A stretch of DNA of 45,342 nt from Haloterrigena salina JCM 13891 (GTDB lineage: Archaea > Halobacteriota > Halobacteria > Halobacteriales > Natrialbaceae): positions 69,928 to 115,269 of the forward strand of contig NZ_AOIS01000037.1 in NCBI RefSeq assembly GCF_000337495.1, read 5' to 3'. Shown here piece by piece: positions 1-8,499 of this stretch. The translations under genes were made by a program, and so were the position numbers. The number at the start of each line of letters is the position of its first letter. Positions within the stretch are counted from its first letter, which is position 1. The notes below the pieces were generated by a model, which saw only the letters and a list, made by a program, of their open reading frames with translations, was not told the DNA's origin and searched no databases.

Positions 1-636
1 GAGGATCGCCGTCGCGACGTGTTTCGAGGCGCCAAACTCCGGGTTGGCGGGGATTTCGATCCGGCGACCGATCTCGTAGATCCGGCCGGGAACGGCGGCC
101 ACGTCGGTCTCGTCGTGCGCGTCGGGGAGGGCCATCCCGACGTTAGTCCCCACGTTCGGGACGGCCGCGGCCATCTCCGGGATCGAGGCGAGGGTCCGGG
201 CGGCCGTTCTGACGTTCGCGAGGACGTCGCGTTCGGCGCGGACGTCGGAGTCGAGGCCGCGGACGCAGAGGTCGCAACCGAGGCCTCGTAGGGCGGGCAT
301 CTCCTCCTCGTGGAGCTCGCAGATCGGGCCGCGATCCTCTAAGTCGCGGATCAGCGCCAGCAGCTCCGCTAGCGCGTCGTAGCCGTCCATTTCGCCGCCG
401 GCGAGGCCGTCGGCGATGCGGTCGACGGTGGCGACGGTCTCGGGGTGGTCGCGAAAGCGGTCGTCGCCGCCGCTCTCGCCGCTGACGTACTTGCTGACGG
501 CGGCCTGCGTGACGCCGAGCTTCGTTGCGATCTCCTGTTGGGTCATGCCGCGGTCGGCGAGGCGAGTCGCCAGCATCGCCCGCACGGTGGGGAGAAAGCG
601 GTCGACGACGAGCTCGCTCGGCAGGACGAGAGACAT
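1..636 (-). CDS. thiR: ThiR-like HTH-ThiN thiamine regulator (partial, cut by left edge)
   Basis: The 212 visible N-terminal residues start at ATG 636 and run off the window still in frame. Residues about 12-55 form an XRE-type helix-turn-helix (MTQQEIATKLGVTQAAVSKY). After a Cys-containing linker (CDLCVRG) comes a ThiN-like domain, recognised by VGTNVGMALPDAHD, DVAAVPGRI and PEFGASKHVATAIL. ThiN is the archaeal thiamine-phosphate synthase fold. When fused to an HTH and not to ThiD it is known as ThiR, a sensor-repressor of thiamine biosynthesis and uptake genes. Its role here is inferred from this architecture. It is divergent from mevalonate kinase with its own TATA box. A thiamine-type ABC transporter 25 kb away is a plausible target. 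The C-terminus is not visible, so a longer fusion cannot be excluded. Confidence 0.85.
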   Translation of the reverse strand, partial: MSLVLPSELVVDRFLPTVRAMLATRLADRGMTQQEIATKLGVTQAAVSKYVSGESGGDDRFRDHPETVATVDRIADGLAGGEMDGYDALAELLALIRDLEDRGPICELHEEEMPALRGLGCDLCVRGLDSDVRAERDVLANVRTAARTLASIPEMAAAVPNVGTNVGMALPDAHDETDVAAVPGRIYEIGRRIEIPANPEFGASKHVATAIL

Positions 637-662
637 GTACGACCGCGTTGCGGCGACACCCG

Positions 663-670
663 CTTAAATC
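663..670 (-). promoter_or_regulatory. TATA box of thiR
   Basis: On the minus strand this reads GATTTAAG, a good haloarchaeal TATA element. It lies about 30 bases before the ATG at 636, so the mRNA is probably leaderless or nearly so. Confidence 0.55.
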
Positions 671-707
671 CGACTCCTCCGGGACCCCGGGACCGCGAGA
701 AGAGTAG

Positions 708-715
708 CTATTAAC
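708..715 (+). promoter_or_regulatory. TATA box of mevalonate kinase gene
   Basis: CTATTAAC is centred 27 bases before the ATG at 739. That spacing places transcription start at the start codon (leaderless). It forms a back-to-back promoter pair with thiR within 102 bases. Confidence 0.55.
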
Positions 716-738
716 CGTCGTCGGACGAACGGCGGGAT

Positions 739-1725
739 ATGGCAGTCTCGAGCGCTCCCGGGAAGGTGTACTTGTTCGGGGAGCACGCGGTGGTTTACGG
801 CGAGCCCGCGGTTCCGTGTGCGATCGAGTTACGGGCGCGGGTCGACGTCGAGCAACGGGCGGACAGCAAACTTCGGGTTCACGCCGAGGACCTGAGTCTG
901 GACGGCTTCACGGTCGAGTACGCCGGCGAGCCCGAGGGACGACCGGACGTCGACGTCTCGGAGTCGCTGCTCAACGCCGCGATGGGGTACGTCGACAGCG
1001 CGATCGAGCAGGTTCGGGACGTCACCGGCGAGGACGACGTCGGATTCGACGTCACCATCGAGAGCGACATCCCGCTGGGCGCGGGGCTGGGCTCCTCGGC
1101 GGCGGTCGCCGTCGCCGCCATCGACGCCGGCACCCGCGAACTCGGCACGACTCTCGAGATCGACGAACTGGCCGAACGCGCCTACCGGACGGAACACGAG
1201 GTCCAGGGCGGGCAGGCCTCCCGCGCCGACACCTTCTGCTCAGCTACGGGCGGCGCCGTCCGCGTCGAGGGCGACGACTGCCGCTCACTCGAGGCGCCGG
1301 AGCTCCCGATCGTGATCGGCTTCGACGGCGGTGCGGGCGACACGGGCGAACTCGTCGCTGGCGTCCGCGGCCTCCGCGAGGAGTACGACTTCGCGGCCGA
1401 CACGGTCGAAGCCATCGGCGACATCGTCCGGCGCGGCGAGGACGCCCTCGCCACGGGCGATATCGAGGAACTCGGCCGGCTGATGAACTTCAACCACGGA
1501 CTCCTCTCGGCGCTCGGGGTCTCCTCCCGGACGCTCGACTCGATGGTCTGGGCGGCCCGCGACGCCGGCGCCATGGGCGCGAAGCTGACGGGCGCCGGCG
1601 GCGGCGGCTGTATCGTTTCGCTGGACGACACCGACGAGACTGAGACAGCACTGTCGTACACGCCCGGTTGCGAGGACGCCTTCCGCGCCGAACTCGCCGA
1701 AACGGGGGTGGCCCGACTCGAATGA
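739..1725 (+). CDS. mvk: Mevalonate kinase
   Basis: Phosphorylates mevalonate with ATP, the first committed step of the archaeal mevalonate route to isoprenoid lipids. The 328-residue product has the GHMP-kinase layout. It has an N-terminal substrate segment (APGKVYLFGEHAVVYG), the phosphate-binding loop PLGAGLGSSAA near residues 112-122, and the C-terminal glycine motif KLTGAGGGGCI near 281-291. Length is normal for the archaeal enzyme. Its stop codon overlaps the start of the next gene (ATGA), so the two kinases are translationally coupled. The leaderless ATG fits the TATA box spacing. Confidence 0.96.
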   Translation: MAVSSAPGKVYLFGEHAVVYGEPAVPCAIELRARVDVEQRADSKLRVHAEDLSLDGFTVEYAGEPEGRPDVDVSESLLNAAMGYVDSAIEQVRDVTGEDDVGFDVTIESDIPLGAGLGSSAAVAVAAIDAGTRELGTTLEIDELAERAYRTEHEVQGGQASRADTFCSATGGAVRVEGDDCRSLEAPELPIVIGFDGGAGDTGELVAGVRGLREEYDFAADTVEAIGDIVRRGEDALATGDIEELGRLMNFNHGLLSALGVSSRTLDSMVWAARDAGAMGAKLTGAGGGGCIVSLDDTDETETALSYTPGCEDAFRAELAETGVARLE

Positions 1726-2468
1726 TCGTCCTGAAACTCGGCGGTAGCGTCATCACCGACAAGGACCGTCCCGAGACGCTCGACGGCGAGGCCCTCGAGC
1801 GGGCCGCCGACGCGGTCGCCGCAGCCCTCGAGGACGGCGTCGAAGACCTCGTGATCGTCCACGGCGGCGGCAGCTTCGGCCACCACAACGCCAGCGAGCA
1901 CGGGGTCACGACCGTCGAAGGGACCCGCGACGCCGGCGCCGCGCTCGACATCCACGGAGCGATGACGACCCTGAACCGGTTCGTCCTGAGCCGGCTGCTC
2001 GAGTGCGGCGTCGAGGCGGTTCCGGTCCACCCGTTCTCGGCGGGCCACCGAGACGTCGAGGGCGACCTCGAGTTGCCGACCGGGCAGGTCGCGACGCTGC
2101 TCGGGGAGGGGTTCGTCCCCGTACTCCACGGCGATCTGATCGCCCACGCGGGTTCGGGCGCGACCGTCGTCAGCGGCGACGAACTCGTGGCGGAGCTGGC
2201 CCGCGACCTCGAGGCCGACCGGATCGGCCTCTGCTCGACGGTGCCGGGCGTGCTGGACGACGACGATGCGGTGATCGACCGCATCGCGGCCTACGAGGAC
2301 GTCGCCGGCGTGCTGGGCGAGAGCGCGGCGACCGACGTCACCGGCGGCATGGCCGCGAAGGTACAGGCGTTGCTGGCCCTCGAGGCCGAGGCCTCGATCT
2401 TCGGGCTCGCGGACCTCGAGGCGTTCCTCGCCGGCGACGAGCCAGGGACGACGATCGACTCGTCGTAG
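1722..2468 (+). CDS. ipk: Isopentenyl phosphate kinase
   Basis: Converts isopentenyl phosphate to isopentenyl diphosphate with ATP, closing the archaeal version of the mevalonate pathway. The 248-residue protein belongs to the amino-acid-kinase fold. It shows KLGGSVITDK at residues 4-13 and HGGGSFGHH near 46-54, the second histidine region being the one that marks IPKs. A nucleotide site with STVPGVLDDDD lies in the C-terminal half. The start is the ATG that overlaps the mvk stop by four bases. A further in-frame start upstream would lie inside mvk and is rejected. A T6 run follows the gene. Confidence 0.95.
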   Translation: MIVLKLGGSVITDKDRPETLDGEALERAADAVAAALEDGVEDLVIVHGGGSFGHHNASEHGVTTVEGTRDAGAALDIHGAMTTLNRFVLSRLLECGVEAVPVHPFSAGHRDVEGDLELPTGQVATLLGEGFVPVLHGDLIAHAGSGATVVSGDELVAELARDLEADRIGLCSTVPGVLDDDDAVIDRIAAYEDVAGVLGESAATDVTGGMAAKVQALLALEAEASIFGLADLEAFLAGDEPGTTIDSS

Positions 2469-2500
2469 TCGGCGACCGACGGCGCACACGACTGGGTCCG

Positions 2501-2506
2501 TTTTTT
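2501..2506 (+). terminator. Oligo-T terminator after ipk
   Basis: TTTTTT lies 33 bases after the ipk stop. Archaeal termination relies on oligo-U in the RNA. The next gene starts only 25 bases later, so read-through is likely partial. Confidence 0.4.
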
Positions 2507-2531
2507 CTCCCTCTTCGTGTCGTCTCCCGGT

Positions 2532-3287
2532 ATGGTTTCGATCGACCAGGCGACCGCACTGATCACCGGCGGCGGATCGGGAATCGGACGGGAGACAGCC
2601 CTCGAGTTCGCGCGGCGCGGAGCGCGCGTCGTCGTCGCGGATCTAGACGTCGACGGCGGCGAGGAGACGGCCGCGATGATCGAGGACGACGACGGCGACG
2701 CGATCTTCGTCGAGACGGACGTGAGCGATCCGGAATCGGCCCGAACGATGGTCGATACCACCGTTGAGGTGTATGGACGACTCGACTGCGCGTTCAACAA
2801 CGCTGGAATCGGCGGCGAACGGGCCACCGTCGACGAGTATCCCCCCGAGAGCTGGCACGGCGTCATCGACGTCAACCTGAACGGCGTGTTCAACTGTCTG
2901 ACTGCCGAGATCGCCCAGATGAAGTCACAGGACGCGGGCGGCGCGATCGTGAACAACGCCTCGGTTCTCGGGAAGGTCGGGTTCGAAACCTCCTCGGCGT
3001 ACGCCGCTGCCAAACACGGCGTTCTCGGACTCACGAAAAGCGCCGCCCTCGAGAACGGCGAAACCGGCGTTCGGATCAACAGCGTCTGTCCCGGCTTCAT
3101 CGACACGCCGCTGCTCGAGGCGGACATGACCGAGGAGGAGCGCGACCAGATCGCGGGGATGCACGCGATGAATCGACTCGGGACGCCCGAAGAGGTCGCG
3201 AACGCCGTGGCGTGGCTGTGTAGCGACGAGGCGTCGTTCGTCACCGGAGAGGCATTCGGCGTCGACGGCGGCTATCTCAGCCAGTAG
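2532..3287 (+). CDS. SDR-family NAD(P)-dependent oxidoreductase
   Basis: A classical short-chain dehydrogenase/reductase of 251 residues. The nucleotide motif TGGGSGIG is at about residues 11-18, NNAG near 89, and the catalytic Tyr-x3-Lys (SAYAAAKHG) near 156-160. The C-terminal CPGFIDTPL and DGGYLSQ are typical of the glucose-dehydrogenase/FabG-like branch. The acidic residue after the second strand (VVADLDVDG) suggests NAD(H) preference. The substrate cannot be deduced. It lies 63 bases after ipk on the same strand, but nothing in the sequence ties it to isoprenoid synthesis. ATG 2532 is preferred to a GTG five codons upstream because family members begin at this point. Confidence 0.9.
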   Translation: MVSIDQATALITGGGSGIGRETALEFARRGARVVVADLDVDGGEETAAMIEDDDGDAIFVETDVSDPESARTMVDTTVEVYGRLDCAFNNAGIGGERATVDEYPPESWHGVIDVNLNGVFNCLTAEIAQMKSQDAGGAIVNNASVLGKVGFETSSAYAAAKHGVLGLTKSAALENGETGVRINSVCPGFIDTPLLEADMTEEERDQIAGMHAMNRLGTPEEVANAVAWLCSDEASFVTGEAFGVDGGYLSQ

Positions 3288-3310
3288 GGCCGAAATCGAC
3301 GCGTTCGGCA

Positions 3311-3315
3311 TTTTT
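3311..3315 (+). terminator. Oligo-T terminator after the SDR gene
   Basis: A T5 run 23 bases after the stop codon, ahead of the separate promoter of the RNase J gene. Confidence 0.35.
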
Positions 3316-3351
3316 GTGGGAGCGCTCGAGCGGGATACCCAACCCACTGCG

Positions 3352-3358
3352 TTTTTAA
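3352..3358 (+). promoter_or_regulatory. TATA box of the RNase J transcript
   Basis: TTTTTAA predicts transcription start near 3380. The RNase J start codon is at 3564, so the leader would be about 180 bases, long for a haloarchaeon. Confidence 0.55.
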
Positions 3359-3372
3359 CACCCCGGCGTGTA

Positions 3373-3510
3373 GTGGCCACTAGCGAAACCCGCGGGCAAG
3401 TGCGCTCGGGGTCGACGGTGTGACACCTCGACCGATCGGAGGCGATTGCCTCCCCGTGCGCATAGCGGGATGGCCGACGCGCTGTAAGACGCCGGGGCCG
3501 CACAACCGGG
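3373..3510 (+). ncRNA. Structured 5' leader or small RNA upstream of RNase J
   Basis: This stretch has no gene but dense pairing. GTGGCCAC (3373-3380) is a palindrome. GGTCGA-c-GGTG (3410-3420) pairs with CACC-TCGACC (3424-3433) around the loop TGA. GGAGGC (3438-3443) pairs perfectly with GCCTCC (3448-3453) around GATT. GTGCG (3456-3460) can pair with CGCAC (3499-3503). Placed between a good TATA box and the RNase J start, it is either an unusual mRNA leader or a separate small RNA. I do not recognise it as tRNA, SRP RNA or RNase P RNA. Confidence 0.5.
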
Positions 3511-3563
3511 AGTCCGCGGACCGTTTCGATGAGAGTCGATCGCGGCTTTCAGTACAACGAACT

Positions 3564-4916
3564 ATGGAAATCGAAATCGCAACAATCGGCGGCTACGAGG
3601 AAGTCGGACGGCAGATGACTGCCGTTCGCGCCGGAGACGACGTCGTCATCTTTGACATGGGTCTGAACCTCTCGCAGGTACTGATCCACGACAACGTCGA
3701 AACCGAGCGGATGCACAGCTTAGACCTGATCGACATGGGAGCGATCCCCGACGACCGAGTGATGTCGGATCTCGAGGGCGACGTGAAAGCGATCGTGCCG
3801 ACCCACGGCCACCTCGACCACATCGGCGCCATCTCGAAGCTGGCCCACCGGTACGACGCGCCGGTCGTCGCGACGCCGTTCACGATCGAACTGGTCAAAC
3901 AGCAGATCGAGGGCGAGCAGAAGTTCGGCGTCGAGAACGACCTCGTGAAGATGGACGCCGGCGAGACGATGTCCATCGGCGATTCCGGCAAGGTCGAACT
4001 CGAGTTCGTCAACGTCACCCACTCGATCATTGACGCGATCAATCCGGTGCTGCACACGCCCGAAGGCGCGGTCGTCTACGGGCTCGACAAACGGATGGAC
4101 CACACGCCCGTCATCGGCGACCCGATCGACATGGAGCGGTTCCGCGAGATCGGTCGCGAAGGCGAGGGCGTCCTCTGTTACATCGAGGACTGTACCAACG
4201 CCAACAAGAAGGGCCGTACGCCCTCGGAGAAGGTCGCCCGGGAGCACCTCCGGGATGTCCTCTACAGCATCGAGGACTACGACGGCGGCATCGTCGCGAC
4301 GACATTCTCGAGTCACATCTCGCGGGTGACGTCGCTGGTCGAGTTCGCCAAGGACATCGGCCGCCAGCCCGTCCTGCTCGGCCGCTCGATGGAGAAGTAC
4401 TCCGGAACGGCGGAACGACTCGACTTCGTCGACTTCCCCGACGACCTCGGGATGTTCGGCCACCGCAAGTCCGTCGACCGCACCTTCAAGCGGATCATGA
4501 ACGAGGGCAAGGAGAACTACCTGCCCATCGTCACTGGCCACCAGGGCGAGCCGCGCGCGATGCTCACCCGAATGGCTCGCGGCGAAACGCCCTACGAACT
4601 GGACGATGGCGACAAGGTCGTCTTCTCGGCCCGGGTCATTCCGGAGCCGACCAACGAGGGCCAGCGCTACCAGGCCGAGAAGCTCCTCGGCATGCAGGGC
4701 GCCCGCGTCTACGACGACATCCACGTCTCGGGCCACCTCAACCAGGAGGGCCACTACGAGATGCTCGACGCCCTCCAGCCCCAGCACATCATCCCCGCTC
4801 ACCAGGATATGAGCGGCTACTCCAGCTACGTCAACCTCTGTGAGAGCGAGGGGTACCAGCTCGGACGTGATCTCCACGTCACGCGCAACGGCAACCTCAT
4901 CCAACTCGTCGACTGA
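3564..4916 (+). CDS. rnj: Ribonuclease J (archaeal aRNase J)
   Basis: A metallo-beta-lactamase/beta-CASP ribonuclease of 450 residues, expected to be a 5'-to-3' exonuclease acting in RNA decay. The zinc motif HGHLDHIG is at about 79-86. Other metal ligands appear in NVTHSI, and the beta-CASP region shows TTFSSHISR and [11 protein letters not shown]. The C-terminal [11 protein letters not shown] and IIPAHQD complete the site. I chose ATG 3564 because [18 protein letters not shown] matches the conserved N-terminus. The longer open frame upstream reads through the structured leader. It ends one base before the GGPP synthase ATG. This pairing with a lipid gene recurs in haloarchaea. Confidence 0.93.
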   Translation: MEIEIATIGGYEEVGRQMTAVRAGDDVVIFDMGLNLSQVLIHDNVETERMHSLDLIDMGAIPDDRVMSDLEGDVKAIVPTHGHLDHIGAISKLAHRYDAPVVATPFTIELVKQQIEGEQKFGVENDLVKMDAGETMSIGDSGKVELEFVNVTHSIIDAINPVLHTPEGAVVYGLDKRMDHTPVIGDPIDMERFREIGREGEGVLCYIEDCTNANKKGRTPSEKVAREHLRDVLYSIEDYDGGIVATTFSSHISRVTSLVEFAKDIGRQPVLLGRSMEKYSGTAERLDFVDFPDDLGMFGHRKSVDRTFKRIMNEGKENYLPIVTGHQGEPRAMLTRMARGETPYELDDGDKVVFSARVIPEPTNEGQRYQAEKLLGMQGARVYDDIHVSGHLNQEGHYEMLDALQPQHIIPAHQDMSGYSSYVNLCESEGYQLGRDLHVTRNGNLIQLVD

Positions 4917-4917
4917 T

Positions 4918-5967
4918 ATGACCAGTCCCGAGGCACGAGAGGAGGCGGTGCTCGAGGCCGTCCGCGAGCGCCGCGAGCGGGTCAACGAGGCCATTCCGGA
5001 GGAGCTACCGATCCAGCGTCCCGAACGGCTCTACGAGGCGTCGCGTTACCTGCTCGACGCCGGTGGCAAGCGACTGCGTCCGACCGTCCTGCTGACGGTG
5101 GCCGAATCGCTGCTGGACGTCGAGCCCCTGAGTACCGACTACCGCGAGTTCTCGACGTTAAACGGGAACCGCATCGACATCATGGACGCGGCGGTCAGCG
5201 TCGAAGTCATCCAGTCGTTTACTCTCATCCACGACGACATCATGGACGACGACGACCTCCGCCGCGGCGTCCCCGCCGTCCACAAGGAGTACGACCTCGA
5301 GACCGCCATTCTGGCGGGCGACACGCTCTACTCGAAGGCGTTCGAGATCATGCTCGAGACCGGCGCGAAACCCGACCGGTCGGTCGAAGCGCTCAACGTG
5401 CTCGCGACGACCTGTACCAAGATCTGCGAGGGCCAGTCGCTGGACGTCACCTTCGAGGAACGCGCGGACGTCTCGCCCGACGAGTATCTCGAAATGGTCG
5501 AGCAGAAGACCGCGGTGTTGTACGCCGCCTCGGCGTGTCTCCCCGCGATCTTGCTGGGGGCCGACGAGGAGACGGTCGACGCCCTCTACGGCTACGGGCT
5601 CGACATCGGCCGGGCGTTCCAGATCCAGGACGACGTCCTCGACCTGACGGTCCCGAGCGAGAAACTCGGCAAACAGCGGGGCAGCGACCTCGTCGAAAAC
5701 AAACAGACGCTGATCACGGTCCACGCCCGCGATCAGGGCGTCGACGTCGACAACCTCGTCGACACGAACGACGTCGAGGCCGTCACCGAAGCCGAGATCG
5801 ACGACGCCGTCGCCGAACTCGAGGCCTCGGGCTCGATCGAGTACGCCAACACCACGGCTCAGGACCTCGTCGCCCAGGGCAAGGAGCGACTCGAGGTCCT
5901 CCCGGACAACGAGGCCCGCGAGTTGCTTCGGGATCTGGCTGACTACCTGATCGAGCGCGGCTACTGA
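4918..5967 (+). CDS. idsA: Geranylgeranyl diphosphate synthase (polyprenyl synthetase)
   Basis: Condenses isopentenyl diphosphate with allylic diphosphates to make the C20 chain of archaeal ether lipids and carotenoid precursors. The 349-residue protein has GGKRLRP near residue 48, the first Asp-rich motif in LIHDDIMDDDDLRRG (about 103-117) and the second in FQIQDDVLDL (about 235-244), followed by KLGKQRGSD. An insertion (YREFSTLNGNRIDIMD) before the first helix pair is slightly unusual. It starts two bases after the RNase J stop, so the genes are co-transcribed. Together with mvk and ipk it makes this block a lipid-precursor neighbourhood. Confidence 0.94.
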   Translation: MTSPEAREEAVLEAVRERRERVNEAIPEELPIQRPERLYEASRYLLDAGGKRLRPTVLLTVAESLLDVEPLSTDYREFSTLNGNRIDIMDAAVSVEVIQSFTLIHDDIMDDDDLRRGVPAVHKEYDLETAILAGDTLYSKAFEIMLETGAKPDRSVEALNVLATTCTKICEGQSLDVTFEERADVSPDEYLEMVEQKTAVLYAASACLPAILLGADEETVDALYGYGLDIGRAFQIQDDVLDLTVPSEKLGKQRGSDLVENKQTLITVHARDQGVDVDNLVDTNDVEAVTEAEIDDAVAELEASGSIEYANTTAQDLVAQGKERLEVLPDNEARELLRDLADYLIERGY

Positions 5968-6008
5968 GCCGTTCGGTAGCGTCGCTCGGTCACCGCTTTT
6001 CGACAATA

Positions 6009-6013
6009 TTTTT
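6009..6013 (+). terminator. Oligo-T terminator after idsA
   Basis: Two T runs follow the idsA stop (T4 at 5997-6000 and T5 here), the normal form of an archaeal terminator. Confidence 0.45.
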
Positions 6014-6205
6014 CGGTCGTGCGAGTGCGGTCGCTCGAGTAGCGGTGGGACTTCGGTTGGAAGGAGGGGCCGCAGGGATCGAAAACGGGCCGTTACGGAC
6101 CGAGGAACCCATCTGCGGTGGCGCGCGCTGTGACCGGCCGAGCGAAAGCGAGGCCGGGAAGCAAATCCGTGCGAGGTCTTCGTGAGTGAAACGAACGAAG
6201 TCGTT

Positions 6206-6479
6206 CGAGACGGCGAAGCCGTCTCGTGATGCGAAAATCTCCGATTTTCAGCAGCTTGGAAGGCGCGAAGCGTCTTCCAGTGGATGAGCGACCATCGGGA
6301 GTGAATTGGCTGGGGAGGTGGTGGCACCTCCCCGTTGCCACGGTAGCAAGACGCTTGTTTCATCGATACTTTTTGAGATCACGATTTAGATTGCGTCTGA
6401 ACGGAACACGTGTTCGCACGTCTAGGAACGGTTCATCTGCCGCTACCGTGGCAGCAGTGATTCCACGTCCTCCCCAGCC
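6206..6479. repeat. Cluster of perfect hairpins and a larger imperfect inverted repeat
   Basis: The 705-base spacer between idsA and gltX has no convincing gene. It holds consecutive palindromes: CGAGACGGC/GCCGTCTCG (6206-6226), GAAAATC/GATTTTC (6233-6249), TGGAAG/CTTCCA (6257-6278) and GGGGAGGTG/CACCTCCCC (6312-6333). GGCTGGGGAGG (6308-6318) and GCCACGGTAGC (6337-6347) recur inverted as GCTACCGTGGC (6442-6452) and CCTCCCCAGCC (6469-6479), with near-equal internal spacing of 18 and 16 bases. This is the form of a small non-autonomous element or palindromic intergenic repeat. No transposase remains. The rest, 6014-6205 and 6480-6672, shows nothing further that I can name. Confidence 0.6.
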
Positions 6480-6672
6480 GACTCGCGCACTGTCGTCGAC
6501 CCTCCTCACTCGCGTTCGGCGGGTCGACAGTGCGCACCACCGTATACCGACCGGTCCGCCGTCAGAACGAATCGAACGTCGGCGTCACCGCCGCAGAATT
6601 CGCGAGGGAGGTCCCGCAAACGATGCGTGGACATCGCGGACGTTTTGGTCCGGGCACGACTATCGCAGCGTA

Positions 6673-8445
6673 ATGAACGACGAGTTGCGCGAGCGCATCG
6701 AGCGCGAGGCCGAGAAGCACGCGCTGTTGAACGCCGTCAAACACGAGAGCGACGCCGACGTCGGCGCGATCATGGGGCCGCTGATGGGCGACAACCCCGA
6801 CTTCCGCGAGCACGGCGACGAGATTCCGGGCATCGCCGGCGGCGTCATCGGCCGAGTCAACGACCTCTCGTACGAGGAGAAACGCGAGCGCCTCGAGGAC
6901 CTCGCCCCCGAGGAACTCGCCGAGATCGAGGCCGAGGACGAGGAGGACGAACACGACCTCCCCGACCTCCCGAACGCCGCGGAGCCGAGCTCCGCGAGCC
7001 CTGACTCGCAGGCTCATCAGGACGCCGACGAGTACGACGAGATTCGGATGCGCGTCGCGCCCAACCCCAACGGCCCGTGGCACGTCGGCCACGCCCGGAT
7101 GCCCGCCGTTATCGGCACCTACAAGGAGCGCTACGACGGCTGGTTCTGCGTCCGCTTTGACGACACCGATCCCGAAACGAAACGCCCCGATCTCGAGGCC
7201 TACGACGCCATCCTCGAGGATCTCGACTACCTCGGCTTCGAGCCCGACGCGACCTACAAGGCGAGCGATCGCCTCGAGACCTACTACGAGCACGCCCGCG
7301 AACTGATCGACCTCGGCGGGGCCTACACCTGCTCGTGTTCCGGCGAGGAGTTCTCTGAGTTGAAAAACAGCGGCGAGCCCTGTCCCCACCGCGAGAAGGA
7401 CGTCGAGACGGTCCGCGAGGAGTTCGAGGCCATGGTCGACGGCGAGTACGACAGCGGCGAGATGGTCCTGCGGGTCAAGACCGACATCGAGCACAAGAAC
7501 CCTGCGCTCCGGGACTGGGTCGGCTTCCGAATGATCGACACGCCCCATCCCCGCGAGGAGGCCAGCGAGTACCGCTGCTGGCCGATGCTCGACTTCCAGT
7601 CCGGCGTCGACGACCACCTCCTCGAGATCAGCCACATCATCCGCGGCATCGACCTTCAGGATTCGGCGAAGCGCCAACAGTTCGTCTACGATTATTTCGG
7701 GTGGGACTACCCCGAAGTCGTCCACTGGGGCCACGTCCAGATCGACGCCTACGACGTGAAGATGAGCACGTCGACCATCGCCGAACTGATCGAGGACGGC
7801 GAACTCGACGGCTGGGACGATCCGCGCGCGCCGACGCTCAAGAGCCTCCGCCGGCGGGGCATCCGCGGCGAGGCCATCGTCGAGGCGATGGCCGGGCTGG
7901 GCACGTCGACCAGCGACGTCGACCTCGCGATGAGTTCGATCTACGCGAACAACCGCGACCTGATCGACGAGGAGACCGACCGCCGCTTCTTCGTCCGCGA
8001 GGGCAACCAGCTCCCGATCTCCGGCGATCCGCCCGCGGAGGCGAACCCGCCGCTCCATCCCAACCACGAGGAGCGCGGCGTCCGCGAGATTCCCGTCAGC
8101 GACTCCGTGATGCTCGAGCCCGAGGACGTGCCCGAGGCCGACGAGCGCATCTGGCTCAAGGGACTCGGCTGCTTCCGGTACGCCGAGGGGGCACTCGAGT
8201 ACACGGACGACGATATCGACGTGGTCCGAGAAGGCGAGGTCGATGTCGTCCACTGGGCCCCGGCGAGCGAGAGCGTCGCCGTCCGGATGCGCACACCCGA
8301 CGGCGACGTGCGCGGCCACGCGGAACCCGGCGTCGGCGACCTCGCGTCCGACGAGATGGTGCAGTTCGAACGCGTCGGCTTCGCGAGAATCGACCGCCAC
8401 GACGACGAGGAAGAGGAGACCGTCGTCTACTACGCGCATCCCTAA
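6673..8445 (+). CDS. gltX: Glutamyl-tRNA synthetase (archaeal type)
   Basis: Charges tRNA with glutamate. The 590-residue protein is the archaeal GluRS, with a class I catalytic core and a GlnRS-like beta-barrel anticodon domain. PNPNGPWHVGHARM carries the HIGH motif (HVGH near 136-139), and VKMSTST carries KMSKS near 363. FDDTDPETKRP is the glutamate-site segment. The N-terminal helical domain (1-110) is joined to the core by a linker containing an extra Ser/Ala/Pro/Gln-rich insert (SSASPDSQAHQD). At DNA level this insert resembles the repeat in the histidine kinase at 35.8 kb. ATG 6673 matches the conserved MNDELRERIEREAE start. The longer frame upstream runs through the hairpin cluster and is rejected. 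Confidence 0.95.
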   Translation: MNDELRERIEREAEKHALLNAVKHESDADVGAIMGPLMGDNPDFREHGDEIPGIAGGVIGRVNDLSYEEKRERLEDLAPEELAEIEAEDEEDEHDLPDLPNAAEPSSASPDSQAHQDADEYDEIRMRVAPNPNGPWHVGHARMPAVIGTYKERYDGWFCVRFDDTDPETKRPDLEAYDAILEDLDYLGFEPDATYKASDRLETYYEHARELIDLGGAYTCSCSGEEFSELKNSGEPCPHREKDVETVREEFEAMVDGEYDSGEMVLRVKTDIEHKNPALRDWVGFRMIDTPHPREEASEYRCWPMLDFQSGVDDHLLEISHIIRGIDLQDSAKRQQFVYDYFGWDYPEVVHWGHVQIDAYDVKMSTSTIAELIEDGELDGWDDPRAPTLKSLRRRGIRGEAIVEAMAGLGTSTSDVDLAMSSIYANNRDLIDEETDRRFFVREGNQLPISGDPPAEANPPLHPNHEERGVREIPVSDSVMLEPEDVPEADERIWLKGLGCFRYAEGALEYTDDDIDVVREGEVDVVHWAPASESVAVRMRTPDGDVRGHAEPGVGDLASDEMVQFERVGFARIDRHDDEEEETVVYYAHP

Positions 8446-8499
8446 TTCGGATCGCACCGATCGTCAATCGATACTCGATCGGCCACCGACGGCAGTGCG

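Noticed and set aside
3373-3540. tRNA, SRP RNA or RNase P RNA in the rnj leader
   Set aside because: No GGTTCGAATCC-type T arm, no SRP tetraloop consensus and no RNase P conserved regions were found. Kept only as an unnamed structured leader.
6562-8457. Very long open frame (631 codons) antisense to gltX
   Set aside because: In high-GC haloarchaeal DNA the frame opposite a real gene is often open. It has no domain match, a low-complexity Val/Ala/Asp/Arg composition, and lies wholly over a certain gene.
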